Origin: an uncultured Lachnospiraceae bacterium
GTDB lineage: Bacteria > Bacillota > Clostridia > Lachnospirales > Lachnospiraceae
Direction of reading: 5' to 3'
Length of the DNA stretch: 64,000 nucleotides
Assembly (NCBI GenBank): GCA_947632515.1
Contig: CANRPO010000002.1
Location: 124,001 to 188,000 of the forward strand
The notes beneath the pieces were generated by a model. It was not told the DNA's origin and did no database searches. It saw only the letters and a program-made list of their open reading frames with translations. Position 1 is the stretch's first letter. Each line of letters begins with the position of its first letter. Below are positions 1 through 8,801 of this stretch, piece after piece. The position numbers were made by a program, and so were the translations under genes.

Positions 1-1779
1 GCGATCGATCAACAGGGTTCCGCACAGTCCACCAACAACCCTTGGGACGTTATGATCGAGGGCGATTCCTTTTTCGTCGTCAGCGACGGTTCCCAGAACT
101 TCTTCACGAGAGACGGTTCCTTCACCGTGGACGGCGCGGGCAACCTCGTTATGTCCAGCACGGGTTTTACGGTCATGGGCTGGCAGGTAGACCCTGAGAC
201 GGGCGAGATCAGATCCGACGTGGTATCGGCGCTGCGCGTCATGAGCCTGGAGAACCAGACGGCAGAGCCGGAGGCTACGACGCTTGCATATATGAGCGGC
301 ATCCTCGATAAGACCGACACCGCCATCAACAGCACGGCGGGCGTGGCGAGAACGCTCACGATCTATGACGCGCAGGGCTACAAGTACACGGTAAAATTCA
401 GCGTGCACGGAACAGGCAACGACGACGACTTCCGCATCCAGCTCGACGACATTCTGGACGATACGGGCGTGTCGCTGGTGAAGAAGTACGGGCTGAACAA
501 TATTGAACAGATTGCGCAATTCGGAAATACTACGCCGAACACAGTTACCAGCAAGTATTCCATGCCGGATGATGTAGACTTTGACGGAACTAACTTTACA
601 TTGGATAAATCAATAGAAGAAATTTTTCCTGACTTTTCCAGCAATAGTCTGTTGGCGGCTGCGGGAGCCGAAAATGTGACATTGAATGGTGCCCCGACGA
701 GTGTTACAGCGGGGAGCACATATACACTGGACGGCACAGTGACGTTGACACGCAGCATGTTGGAGTCTGAGCCTTATAATTTGATTTATGTGGAAAATTC
801 TTTGGATCCGGCCAAGCCAAATGGCTGGTATACGAGAAACAATGCCGGGGAAGTCGGTACTGCGGTAATCGATCTGGCGGGTACGATACAGACGATTATG
901 GGAGCTTCCGTTCAGGTTACAAGTGCAACGAGTGCGGCTGATGGCAGCGTCGAGATTAAGTTTTCGGTAGCAAACCTCGCGGCAGCGCAGGATGCGGCTT
1001 ATGATAATGCGTTGAATACTTTTGGCATCACGTTGACACCGGCCGGAGATAATGAAAAGATTCTGGAACAGGTATATAAGCTGCAAAACGGTGACGGCAA
1101 GACTTACACTATCGATTATATTGCACCCGACGGCAGCGCGCAGATTACGATGTCGGAAAACAATAAAGGCAATCATATCGTCTTCGACCACGATACGGGA
1201 CATTTTTCCTACATCGGCAGTCAGGGCAGCAACACCGCGACGCTGACGTTCAGCAATTCGGCGTCCAGCCTGTCCGGCGAGACGATTGATCTGTCTCAGT
1301 TCAGCGATGTGGAGATCGACTTTTCCTCCATCATGAACTACGGCAACGGCGGCAAGTGTACCCTCGAGCTGATGAACGGCTCCAAGGAGAACAGCGCCAT
1401 CGGCTCGGGACGCAAGGTGGGTGAGCTGAGCAGCATCGAGATCGGTCAGGACGGCACGATCACGGCATCCTATGACAACGGTCTGACCAAGACGCTCTGC
1501 AAGATCGCTGTGGCGGAGTTCGCCAATCCATCAGGTCTTGCGAAGGCGGGCAACAACCTCTACTCCGCGACTCAGAACTCAGGCGAGTTCGACGGCGTCG
1601 GCGTGGACATCACCGCCAACGGCGGCCAGATGACTTCCGGAGTGCTCGAGATGAGTAACGTAGATCTGTCCTCCGAGTTCACCACGATGATCACCACCCA
1701 GCGTGGTTTCCAGGCGAACAGCCGTATCATCACCGTTTCCGATACGATGCTTGAGGAGCTTGTCAATCTGAAGAGATAA
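1..1779 (+). CDS. flgE: Flagellar hook protein FlgE, 5' end truncated by window edge
   Basis: Frame 1 is open from base 1 (AIDQQGSAQSTNNPWDVMIEGDSFFVVSDG...); C-terminus ...LSSEFTTMITTQRGFQANSRIITVSDTMLEELVNLKR is the typical FlgE/FlgF/FlgG end; adjacent to flbD-motAB. Confidence 0.95.
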   Translation, partial: AIDQQGSAQSTNNPWDVMIEGDSFFVVSDGSQNFFTRDGSFTVDGAGNLVMSSTGFTVMGWQVDPETGEIRSDVVSALRVMSLENQTAEPEATTLAYMSGILDKTDTAINSTAGVARTLTIYDAQGYKYTVKFSVHGTGNDDDFRIQLDDILDDTGVSLVKKYGLNNIEQIAQFGNTTPNTVTSKYSMPDDVDFDGTNFTLDKSIEEIFPDFSSNSLLAAAGAENVTLNGAPTSVTAGSTYTLDGTVTLTRSMLESEPYNLIYVENSLDPAKPNGWYTRNNAGEVGTAVIDLAGTIQTIMGASVQVTSATSAADGSVEIKFSVANLAAAQDAAYDNALNTFGITLTPAGDNEKILEQVYKLQNGDGKTYTIDYIAPDGSAQITMSENNKGNHIVFDHDTGHFSYIGSQGSNTATLTFSNSASSLSGETIDLSQFSDVEIDFSSIMNYGNGGKCTLELMNGSKENSAIGSGRKVGELSSIEIGQDGTITASYDNGLTKTLCKIAVAEFANPSGLAKAGNNLYSATQNSGEFDGVGVDITANGGQMTSGVLEMSNVDLSSEFTTMITTQRGFQANSRIITVSDTMLEELVNLKR

Positions 1780-1834
1780 GCGCAATGATTTCAGCTTAGG
1801 CTGATCGGAGACATATCTGTGAGAGTCATATCAG

Positions 1835-1866
1835 GAACCCTTCCGCATACGCGGAGGGGTTCTTTT
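1835..1866 (+). terminator. Rho-independent terminator after flgE
   Basis: GAACCCTTCCGC-ATAC-GCGGAGGGGTTC followed by TTTT. Confidence 0.85.
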
Positions 1867-1943
1867 CCTGTTCCACAGAAGGTTTTTGGAAACGTCCGGC
1901 ATAGCAGCAGACCACTGTAAAGAAAACGGAATAGCAGCCAATC

Positions 1944-1972
1944 TTGACATACGTATCAATACGTGTCAAAAT
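1944..1972 (+). promoter_or_regulatory. Promoter with operator-like palindrome upstream of hicA remnant/hicB
   Basis: TTGACA (1944-1949) - 17 nt - CAAAAT (1967-1972); spacer contains the palindrome ACGTAT-CA-ATACGT (1951-1964). Confidence 0.6.
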
Positions 1973-1986
1973 GAATGCAGTGATTG

Positions 1987-2058
1987 GTTCCGTTTCATGC
2001 GAAAGAATTAAAGAAAGGATTGGAGCAGGCCATCTTAAAACAAGCCGGGTTAAAGTAA
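1987..2058 (+). pseudogene. HicA toxin C-terminal remnant
   Basis: Reads VPFHAKELKKGLEQAILKQAGLK-stop, matching the HicA C-terminal end; in-frame stop TGA at 1981-1983 and no N-terminal HicA sequence upstream; directly precedes hicB. Confidence 0.75.
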
Positions 2059-2082
2059 TGCCGCGCGGACGGAGGTGCTTTT

Positions 2083-2484
2083 ATGGACAGATTATTTTAT
2101 CCTGCTATTTTTCACATTGCCGAAGAAGGAGGCTTTTGGATCACATTTCCGGATTTCCCGGAATGTATGACGCAGGGAGAAGATATGCAGCGCGCTTATG
2201 AAATGGCGGTCGATGCATTGGGGCTTGCCCTGGTCAGCAGACAGAAGGAAAAGGCAGACATTCCTAACCCCTCGGAGCCATCTGCGGTCAGTGTCGCCGA
2301 AAACGAATACTGCGTCGTCATAGAATTTGATATGCTCGCGTATAAAAAGCGTACAAATGCCAAATCTGTGAAAAAGACGCTGACCATACCGGAATGGTTA
2401 AATGAGGAGGCGACCGCGTGCGGTATCAATTTCTCGCAGGCATTGCAGGAAATTTTGATTCAGAAAGTGAGCGCGGGATCGTGA
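2083..2484 (+). CDS. HicB-family antitoxin
   Basis: MDRLFYPAIFHIAEEGGFWITFPDFPECMTQGEDMQRAYEMAVDALGLAL is HicB-like N-terminal fold; C-terminal KKTLTIPEWLNEEATACGINFSQALQEIL is RHH/HicB-like DNA-binding tail. Confidence 0.9.
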   Translation: MDRLFYPAIFHIAEEGGFWITFPDFPECMTQGEDMQRAYEMAVDALGLALVSRQKEKADIPNPSEPSAVSVAENEYCVVIEFDMLAYKKRTNAKSVKKTLTIPEWLNEEATACGINFSQALQEILIQKVSAGS

Positions 2485-2667
2485 TGCTGTATCGAACAAA
2501 ATATCGTTCAATATTTTTACAAAACTATTGCGGCACACACAACTGTGTGCTATCATCAGTATAAGCATATCTGGGAAGTCTGAGAGTTCTGAGCGCATGT
2601 CTTAACGTATCTGTTCTGAGAGAATCCCTTATATGGCGGCTACAACGGAATAAGGGAGGAAGGAAGA

Positions 2668-3591
2668 ATGGAAACAAAAGACGCGAAAGAGCGGCAGGCC
2701 GTAACGGGCAGAGTATCGCGCAGGGTAAAGGACGGCATGTTCCGCGCCCTGTTCAGGGAGGACAGGGAGGGGCTTATGCAGCTCTATAACGCCCTGAACG
2801 GCACGGACTATACGGATCCTGCGGACTTGGAGATCGTGACAATCGAGAATGCGGTCTATATCGTGATGAAAAACGATCTGGCTTTTCTCATAGCCGACGT
2901 GCTGAACATGTATGAGCACCAGAGCACCGTAAACGGCAATCTTCCCGTGCGGTTTCTGCTCTATCTGGCGGAGGAGTACCAGAGACTGATAGAGGGGCTT
3001 GAGAAGAGTATATACGGCAGAAGGCAGATCAGACTGCCCGCACCCAGGTGCGTGGTTTTCTACAACGGGGAAGAGGAGATGCCGGACAAATGGGAACTGC
3101 GGCTTTCGGACGCTTTCGCGGGAGAGAGGGAAGAGGCGGACGCGGAACTGCGGGTGCAGGTGTACAACATCAACTACGGACATAACCGGGAGCTGATGGA
3201 GAAGTGTCCCGTCTTGGAGGCGTATGCGAAGTTCACGGCGGTGTGCAGGGCATACGCGGCGCAGGGGATGGAGAGGCGGGAGGCATATTCCCGCGCCACG
3301 GAATACTGTATAGAGCACGATATATTAAGAGAGTTTCTGCGCAGGAACAGAGCGGAGGTGGTCGGCATGCTGTTGACGGAATTTGACGCGGAGAAATATG
3401 AGACGACAATCAGGGAAGAGGGTAGGGAAGAAGGACGACAAGAAGGACGACAAGAGGGTGTTAGGATAGAAAAGGAAGATACCGCGGTGCGCATGCTCAA
3501 ATTAGGCAGGCTGTCCATGGAGGAGATCGCGGCAGCGACAGAGCTGCCTCTCGGGAAAATACAGGAACTGAAGGAAGGACGGATCGGGTGA
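2668..3591 (+). CDS. Rpn-family recombination-promoting nuclease / PD-(D/E)XK transposase-like protein
   Basis: Family-like architecture: N-terminal nuclease-like region, charged REEGREEGRQEGRQEG repeat, short C-terminal helical tail. Confidence 0.75.
   Translation: METKDAKERQAVTGRVSRRVKDGMFRALFREDREGLMQLYNALNGTDYTDPADLEIVTIENAVYIVMKNDLAFLIADVLNMYEHQSTVNGNLPVRFLLYLAEEYQRLIEGLEKSIYGRRQIRLPAPRCVVFYNGEEEMPDKWELRLSDAFAGEREEADAELRVQVYNINYGHNRELMEKCPVLEAYAKFTAVCRAYAAQGMERREAYSRATEYCIEHDILREFLRRNRAEVVGMLLTEFDAEKYETTIREEGREEGRQEGRQEGVRIEKEDTAVRMLKLGRLSMEEIAAATELPLGKIQELKEGRIG
3414..3461 (+). repeat. Short tandem repeat inside Rpn-family gene
   Basis: GGTAGGGAAGAAGGACGACAAGAAGGACGACAAGAGGGT; 12-nt unit GGACGACAAGAA repeated, encoding GREEGRQEGRQEG. 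Confidence 0.8.
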
Positions 3592-3682
3592 TGCGGCGCG
3601 CATGATCACGCATTTTGAGGAGCGTATGGGATAGTAAAATTTTCCATGCGTTCTTTTTTACACCTTTTTGGTAAAAATTTTT

Positions 3683-3711
3683 TTGTATTTTCACTTCATG
3701 TGTGATAAAAT
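3683..3711 (+). promoter_or_regulatory. Candidate sigma-A promoter for the flbD-motAB-fli operon
   Basis: TTGTAT - 17 nt - TAAAAT. Confidence 0.55.
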
Positions 3712-3765
3712 ATAGAGGTTCCATGTAACAGCATAGGACGCAGTACCTATATTTCGGAGTGTATT

Positions 3766-3951
3766 ATGATTGAAGTTACGAAGATCAACGGCGTTAAAAT
3801 CCTTATTAATCCCGACCTGCTGGAGTTGGTCGAGGAGACGCCCGATACTGTGCTGACATTCACGACGGGGCGGAAAATAATTGTCAAAGAGAGTAGACAA
3901 GAAGTGAAAAATTTAGTAAAATCGTATAGAAAGGATATTTTTGCAGATTAG
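3766..3951 (+). CDS. flbD: Flagellar FlbD family protein
   Basis: 61 aa MIEVTKINGVKILINPDLLELVEETPDTVLTFTTGRKIIVKES, typical FlbD; next to motA. Confidence 0.92.
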   Translation: MIEVTKINGVKILINPDLLELVEETPDTVLTFTTGRKIIVKESRQEVKNLVKSYRKDIFAD

Positions 3952-3971
3952 TGTAAAGTGGGTACATACTT

Positions 3972-4784
3972 ATGGATATAGCTTCAGTTATCGGCTTGGT
4001 GGCATGTTTTATCTTGATGGTGTTCGGTATCGTATTCGATAAGGATACGGGCGTGAATTTCGCCGTTATCACCGGATTCTTGGATGTGCCGTCGGCGCTC
4101 ATCACATTCGGCGGTTCTTTCATGTGTATTCTCGCCAGCTACAAGCTGCCGGATTTCCTTGGAGGACTCAAAAGCTTTAAGCTGGTGTTCAAGATGGCGT
4201 CGATGAACGTTTCTGAGATCATCCAGAAGATCATAGACCTCTCCAACGTTGCGCGTAAGGAGGGCCTGCTCTCCTTGGAGGAGGCGGCCAGCGAGATTGA
4301 TGATGATTTCCTCAAGAAAGGGATTCTGCTTGTCGTGGACGGTACGGATCCTGAACTTGTGCGCGCTATTATGGAAACGGAACTTGCCAGTATGGAGGGC
4401 AGGCATAAGGATAAGATCGGTTTCTGGGAGAATCTGGGTTCCATGGGTCCTGCCTGGGGTATGATCGGTACGCTGATCGGTCTGATCAACATGCTGCGCG
4501 ATCTGTCCGACTTCGCATCCATCGGCCCGAACATGGCGGTCGCTCTGGTCACGACGCTGTACGGTTCCGTGCTGGCCAACTGGGTCTGCGCTCCGGTGGC
4601 TACCAAGCTGAAGGGCAAGAATGACGAAGAGATGATGGTGAAGGAGATAGAGGTCGAAGGACTTCTGTCTATTCAGGCGGGGGAAAACCCCCGTGTTATA
4701 GAGGAAAAGCTGAAATCCTTCTTGGCGCCGGGCGACAGAAAGTCCCAGAACGATGAGGCCGGAGGTGAGGCTGATGGCGAATAA
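3972..4784 (+). CDS. motA: Flagellar stator protein MotA
   Basis: 270 aa; MotA/ExbB signature (GTLIGLINMLRDLSD..., VALVTTLYGSVLANWVCAPVATKL). Confidence 0.96.
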   Translation: MDIASVIGLVACFILMVFGIVFDKDTGVNFAVITGFLDVPSALITFGGSFMCILASYKLPDFLGGLKSFKLVFKMASMNVSEIIQKIIDLSNVARKEGLLSLEEAASEIDDDFLKKGILLVVDGTDPELVRAIMETELASMEGRHKDKIGFWENLGSMGPAWGMIGTLIGLINMLRDLSDFASIGPNMAVALVTTLYGSVLANWVCAPVATKLKGKNDEEMMVKEIEVEGLLSIQAGENPRVIEEKLKSFLAPGDRKSQNDEAGGEADGE

Positions 4785-5583
4785 AAAGCCTGACGAACCC
4801 AAAAAGGGCGCGCCCGCGTGGCAGAGTACATTTGCCGACCTGATGAATCTGCTGCTGTGTTTCTTCGTTTTGCTTTTCGCCATGTCCAGTATCGACGAGG
4901 ATAAGCAGGAACAGATCATAGCGTCTTTCAATAACATGTTCTCCGTCTTCGACGGAGGCGCCACCGCTATCGGCGACGGTATGCTGATCAGCAACGGCGT
5001 CAGCCAGCTCAATGAGCTGGATCAGTACATCAACAGTACAGGCAAGATGGACGAGGCGGGGGAGATCGTTGACGACAATCTGGCGAACGCCCAAGAGCAG
5101 ATCGAGGCGGCCCAGATGGAGGAGTCCGAGCAGCTCGCCGAGAAGATCGAAGAGGCGGTTGACGAGAAGGATATGGGCAGCGAGATCGACATAGAGTTCA
5201 CCGCGCAGTATGTGCAGCTCACGTTAAAGGGCGGGATCCTGTTTGACTCCGGCAGCGTGGAGCTGAAACCGGAGGCTCTGCCCGTTCTGGATCAGGTGGG
5301 AGCTATCTTGGAGCGCTATGCGCAGGGGACGATTGAGATCGAGGGACACACGGACAATGTGCCGATGTCGGGGGCCAAGTATTCCAACAACGACGAGCTG
5401 AGTTCGGGGCGCGCGCTGTCCGTCTTCGACTATCTGCTCTCCATCACGAATCTGGATCCCGCCAATGTGAAACACGCGGGCAGAGGGGAATATGTGCCGA
5501 TCGCCGACAACTCCACGCCGGAGGGCAGGAGCCGGAACCGGCGGGTTGAGATCAAGATATATAATTCTCTGAGTTCTTATTAG
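4774..5583 (+). CDS. motB: Flagellar stator protein MotB (OmpA-like domain)
   Basis: WQSTFADLMNLLLCFFVLLFAMSSID N-terminal TM and IEIEGHTDNVPMS...NRRVEIKI OmpA domain; start chosen at ATG 4774 with SD GGAGGTGAGG, overlapping motA stop. Confidence 0.95.
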   Translation: MANKKPDEPKKGAPAWQSTFADLMNLLLCFFVLLFAMSSIDEDKQEQIIASFNNMFSVFDGGATAIGDGMLISNGVSQLNELDQYINSTGKMDEAGEIVDDNLANAQEQIEAAQMEESEQLAEKIEEAVDEKDMGSEIDIEFTAQYVQLTLKGGILFDSGSVELKPEALPVLDQVGAILERYAQGTIEIEGHTDNVPMSGAKYSNNDELSSGRALSVFDYLLSITNLDPANVKHAGRGEYVPIADNSTPEGRSRNRRVEIKIYNSLSSY

Positions 5584-5625
5584 AGAGCATATATATAAGA
5601 TGTGTATAAAGGAGAAGGTTCAGAC

Positions 5626-6156
5626 ATGAAGAAAAATCTGATTTCCATTATCATTCTGGCGCTTTTGATCGTCAATATCGTGCTGACGGCCATTATGATG
5701 TTCAGCGTGGTAGGCGCCTCAAGAAAAACCGCGGCGCTGGTGGACAACATTGCGACAGCGCTGAATCTGGAGCTTGCTGCAGACGGCGAGGAGGAGGCCG
5801 AGGAGGAGGCGGTTCCGATGTCCGATATTGCGATCTACGATATTACGGATAAGATGACGATCCCGCTCAAGGTCGAGACGAACGCGGAGGGTCAGGAAGA
5901 GCAGCATTACTTTATCGCCAAGGTTACGCTTTCCATGAACACCAAGGCCGACGGCTACAAGGATTATGGCGAGACAATGGCAGACCGCGAGAGCCTGATC
6001 AAGAGTGAAATAACAGATGTTATACAGGCATGCACTCTCGATGAGGCCAGAAACAATCAGGATCAGATCCGGGAAGAGATACTTGCGAGAATTCAGACCT
6101 TGTTCGATTCAAAGTTTGTCTTCAATGTTTCATTCAGTGACACTATGATTCAATAA
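5626..6156 (+). CDS. fliL: Flagellar basal body-associated protein FliL
   Basis: N-terminal TM segment and FliL-like domain (YFIAKVTLSMNT...); position between motB and fliM; ATG 5626 preferred over GTG 5602 because of AAGGAG SD. Confidence 0.9.
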   Translation: MKKNLISIIILALLIVNIVLTAIMMFSVVGASRKTAALVDNIATALNLELAADGEEEAEEEAVPMSDIAIYDITDKMTIPLKVETNAEGQEEQHYFIAKVTLSMNTKADGYKDYGETMADRESLIKSEITDVIQACTLDEARNNQDQIREEILARIQTLFDSKFVFNVSFSDTMIQ

Positions 6157-6194
6157 TGCCATTGTTAAAATAGTGCCGCAGGAGGTGAACTTTC

Positions 6195-7175
6195 GTGGGA
6201 GAGGTACTTTCTCAAAGTGAGATCGATAATCTGCTCGCTGCCTTGAGCAGCGGTGAAATAGATGCAGACGACATGGGAGATTCCGGCGACAAGCAGGTCA
6301 AGAACTACGACTTTAAACGTCCTACCAAGTTCTCGAAGGAACATCTGCGAACGCTGGAGATCATATATGAGCACTACGGACGGCTCCTATCCACGAGCCT
6401 TCCCATTTACTTAAGAAAGAATGTACAGATTTCCGTGGCGAGTTCCGAGACAGTCATTTTCTCGGAGTTCACGAACGCTCTTTCCAATCCGGTCATTCTG
6501 GGGATCGTCAATTTTCAGCCGCTTGGCGGCACGATCCTGATCGAGCTTGCAGCACAGCTCGGATACGCCATGATAGACCGGATGCTTGGCGGCGTGGGAG
6601 AACCGCTTGAGAAGAACAGAGACTTTACGGAAATAGAGATGACGATCATAGAGAAGATGATGGTGGTGTGCATGCAGCTGATGCGCGAACCCTGGAAGAA
6701 CGTTATCGACACCAATCCTGTGATGGAGCGTATCGAGACGAACTCGCAGTTCGCGCAGGTGATCGCCCCCAACGATATGATCGCGATCGTCACGCTGAAC
6801 ATGAAGATAGGCGACGTAGAGGGCTTTATGAATGTCTGTCTTCCCTTCTTCACTCTGGAATCCATTATGGATAAGCTGAATACCAAGTACTGGTATGCAA
6901 CCTTGCAGGAGCAGAAGGAAGAGGATCTGGAGGAGTACATCGAGGCGCTGATCAGAAAAGTGGACGTTCCGGTCAAGGCAGTGCTTGGCAGCACGAGAGT
7001 ATCGGTCAGCGATTTCATCAATCTGCAGGTCGGGGATATTATAAGGCTCGGTACCGACATCAAGGACGATCTTCAGGTCTATGTCGGAAATATTAGAAAA
7101 TTCACCGCTTTACCGGGTTCCAGCAAAGATAAATATGCTGTGCGAGTAACGTCGGTAATAAGAGAGGGGGAATAA
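6195..7175 (+). CDS. fliM: Flagellar motor switch protein FliM
   Basis: MGEVLSQSEIDNLLAALSSGE CheY-binding motif and full FliM domain. Confidence 0.97.
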   Translation: MGEVLSQSEIDNLLAALSSGEIDADDMGDSGDKQVKNYDFKRPTKFSKEHLRTLEIIYEHYGRLLSTSLPIYLRKNVQISVASSETVIFSEFTNALSNPVILGIVNFQPLGGTILIELAAQLGYAMIDRMLGGVGEPLEKNRDFTEIEMTIIEKMMVVCMQLMREPWKNVIDTNPVMERIETNSQFAQVIAPNDMIAIVTLNMKIGDVEGFMNVCLPFFTLESIMDKLNTKYWYATLQEQKEEDLEEYIEALIRKVDVPVKAVLGSTRVSVSDFINLQVGDIIRLGTDIKDDLQVYVGNIRKFTALPGSSKDKYAVRVTSVIREGE

Positions 7176-7179
7176 AAGC

Positions 7180-8415
7180 ATGGACGGAATGTTATCACAA
7201 GATGAAATAAATGCGCTCCTGAGCGGTATGGATGCACCGAGTGACAGCAGCGGCGACGACGCCGGATCGGCTGCGGCGGCAGCGGATACGGCAGCGCCGG
7301 ACAACGACGCCCTGTCGGATATCGAGAAGGACGCCGTCGGAGAGGTAGCCAACATCAGCATGGGCTCCTCAGCCACGACGCTGTACTCGCTGGTCAACCG
7401 CAAGGTCAACATCACAACCCCTGTCGTTACGGTGGCGACATGGGACAGCGTATTACAGGATTACGAGAAACCGTGCGTATTTATTCAGATCAAATATACG
7501 GTGGGTTTGGACGGCTCCAATATTCTGGTACTGAAAGAGCACGATGTAAAGGTCATCACCGACCTGATGATGGGCGGAGATGGCAGCAATACGGACGGAG
7601 AATTGTCGGAGTTACATTTGAGCGCGATTTCCGAGGCCATGAACCAGATGATGGGTTCTGCGGCCACATCCCTCTCCACCATGCTTGGCAAGATGATCGA
7701 CATCAGTCCGCCGGAAGCCAGCCTTGTGGACCTGACGGCATTTAAGTCCGGCGGCGATATAGCGGAATTCCTTGCGGGGCAGTTTGTCAAGATCGCATTT
7801 CGTATGCAGATCGACGAATTGGTGGATTCCACAATTATGCAGTTATATCCTATGGACTTTGCGAAGGAATTGTGCGATACTTTCTTAAAGAGCCAGTTGG
7901 GTGAGGAACCGGAACCGGCTCCGGCACCCCAAGCGGCAGCGCCGACGCCGGCCCCGGCTCCGGCGTCCACCCCTCAGGCGGCGCCCTCCCCGGCTCCCGC
8001 AGCAATGCCCCAGATGGACATGAGCCAGATGGGGATGGGCATGGGAATGGGAATGCCACAGATGCAGATGATGCCGCAGATGCAGATGCAGATGATGCCC
8101 CAGATGCAGCCTAACATGAACATGAATATCCAGCCTGCGCAGTTCCAGAGCTTTTCCAACGATTTCAATCCGGCGCAGATTCAGGAGAACATCGGACTGA
8201 TTAAGGATGTGCCTCTGGAAGTCACAGTGGAACTTGGCAGAACATCGAAACCGATTTCGGATATTCTGGATTTCTCGCCGGGCACCATCATAGAGTTGGA
8301 TAAGATCGCCGGCGAACCGATCGACGTACTGGTCAACGGCAAGTTCGTCGCGAAGGGCGAGGTAGTTGTGATCGAAGAGAGTTTTGGCGTTCGAGTAACC
8401 GAAATTATCAAATAG
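7180..8415 (+). CDS. fliY: Flagellar motor switch phosphatase FliY (CheC-FliN type)
   Basis: MLSQDEINALLSG, CheC-like repeats (SDIEKDAVGEVANISMGSSATTLYSL; AISEAMNQMMGSAATSL), C-terminal FliN/SpoA domain; Met/Gln-rich linker. Confidence 0.95.
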   Translation: MDGMLSQDEINALLSGMDAPSDSSGDDAGSAAAAADTAAPDNDALSDIEKDAVGEVANISMGSSATTLYSLVNRKVNITTPVVTVATWDSVLQDYEKPCVFIQIKYTVGLDGSNILVLKEHDVKVITDLMMGGDGSNTDGELSELHLSAISEAMNQMMGSAATSLSTMLGKMIDISPPEASLVDLTAFKSGGDIAEFLAGQFVKIAFRMQIDELVDSTIMQLYPMDFAKELCDTFLKSQLGEEPEPAPAPQAAAPTPAPAPASTPQAAPSPAPAAMPQMDMSQMGMGMGMGMPQMQMMPQMQMQMMPQMQPNMNMNIQPAQFQSFSNDFNPAQIQENIGLIKDVPLEVTVELGRTSKPISDILDFSPGTIIELDKIAGEPIDVLVNGKFVAKGEVVVIEESFGVRVTEIIK

Positions 8416-8438
8416 TGTGATAGAAGAGGAGAAGAGAG

Positions 8439-8801
8439 ATGGCAAAGAATATTTTGATATGTGACGATGCGGCATTCATGCGTATGATGATCAAGGACAT
8501 TCTGACCAAGAACGGATATAACGTGGCCGGAGAGGCAGAGAACGGCGCTAAGGCTGTTGAGAAATATAATGAGCTGAAACCGGATCTGGTTCTGATGGAC
8601 ATCACAATGCCTGAGATGGACGGCATTCAGGCGCTCAAGAAGATCAAGGAGACCGATCCGGGCGCCATGGTCATTATGTGCTCTGCGATGGGTCAGCAGG
8701 CGATGGTTATCGAATCCATACAGTCCGGCGCAAAGGACTTTATCGTAAAGCCTTTCCAGGCTGACCGTGTTTTGGAGGCTGTCAAAAAGGTAGTGGGATA
8801 A
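8439..8801 (+). CDS. cheY: Chemotaxis response regulator CheY
   Basis: 120-aa single receiver domain (MAKNILICDDAAFMRMMIKDIL... VLMDITMPEMDG... FIVKPFQ). Confidence 0.97.
   Translation: MAKNILICDDAAFMRMMIKDILTKNGYNVAGEAENGAKAVEKYNELKPDLVLMDITMPEMDGIQALKKIKETDPGAMVIMCSAMGQQAMVIESIQSGAKDFIVKPFQADRVLEAVKKVVG

Noticed and set aside
1944-2201. 85-aa ORF upstream of hicB
   Set aside because: Starts at the TTG of the -35 element and is out of frame with the HicA remnant, which explains the sequence better
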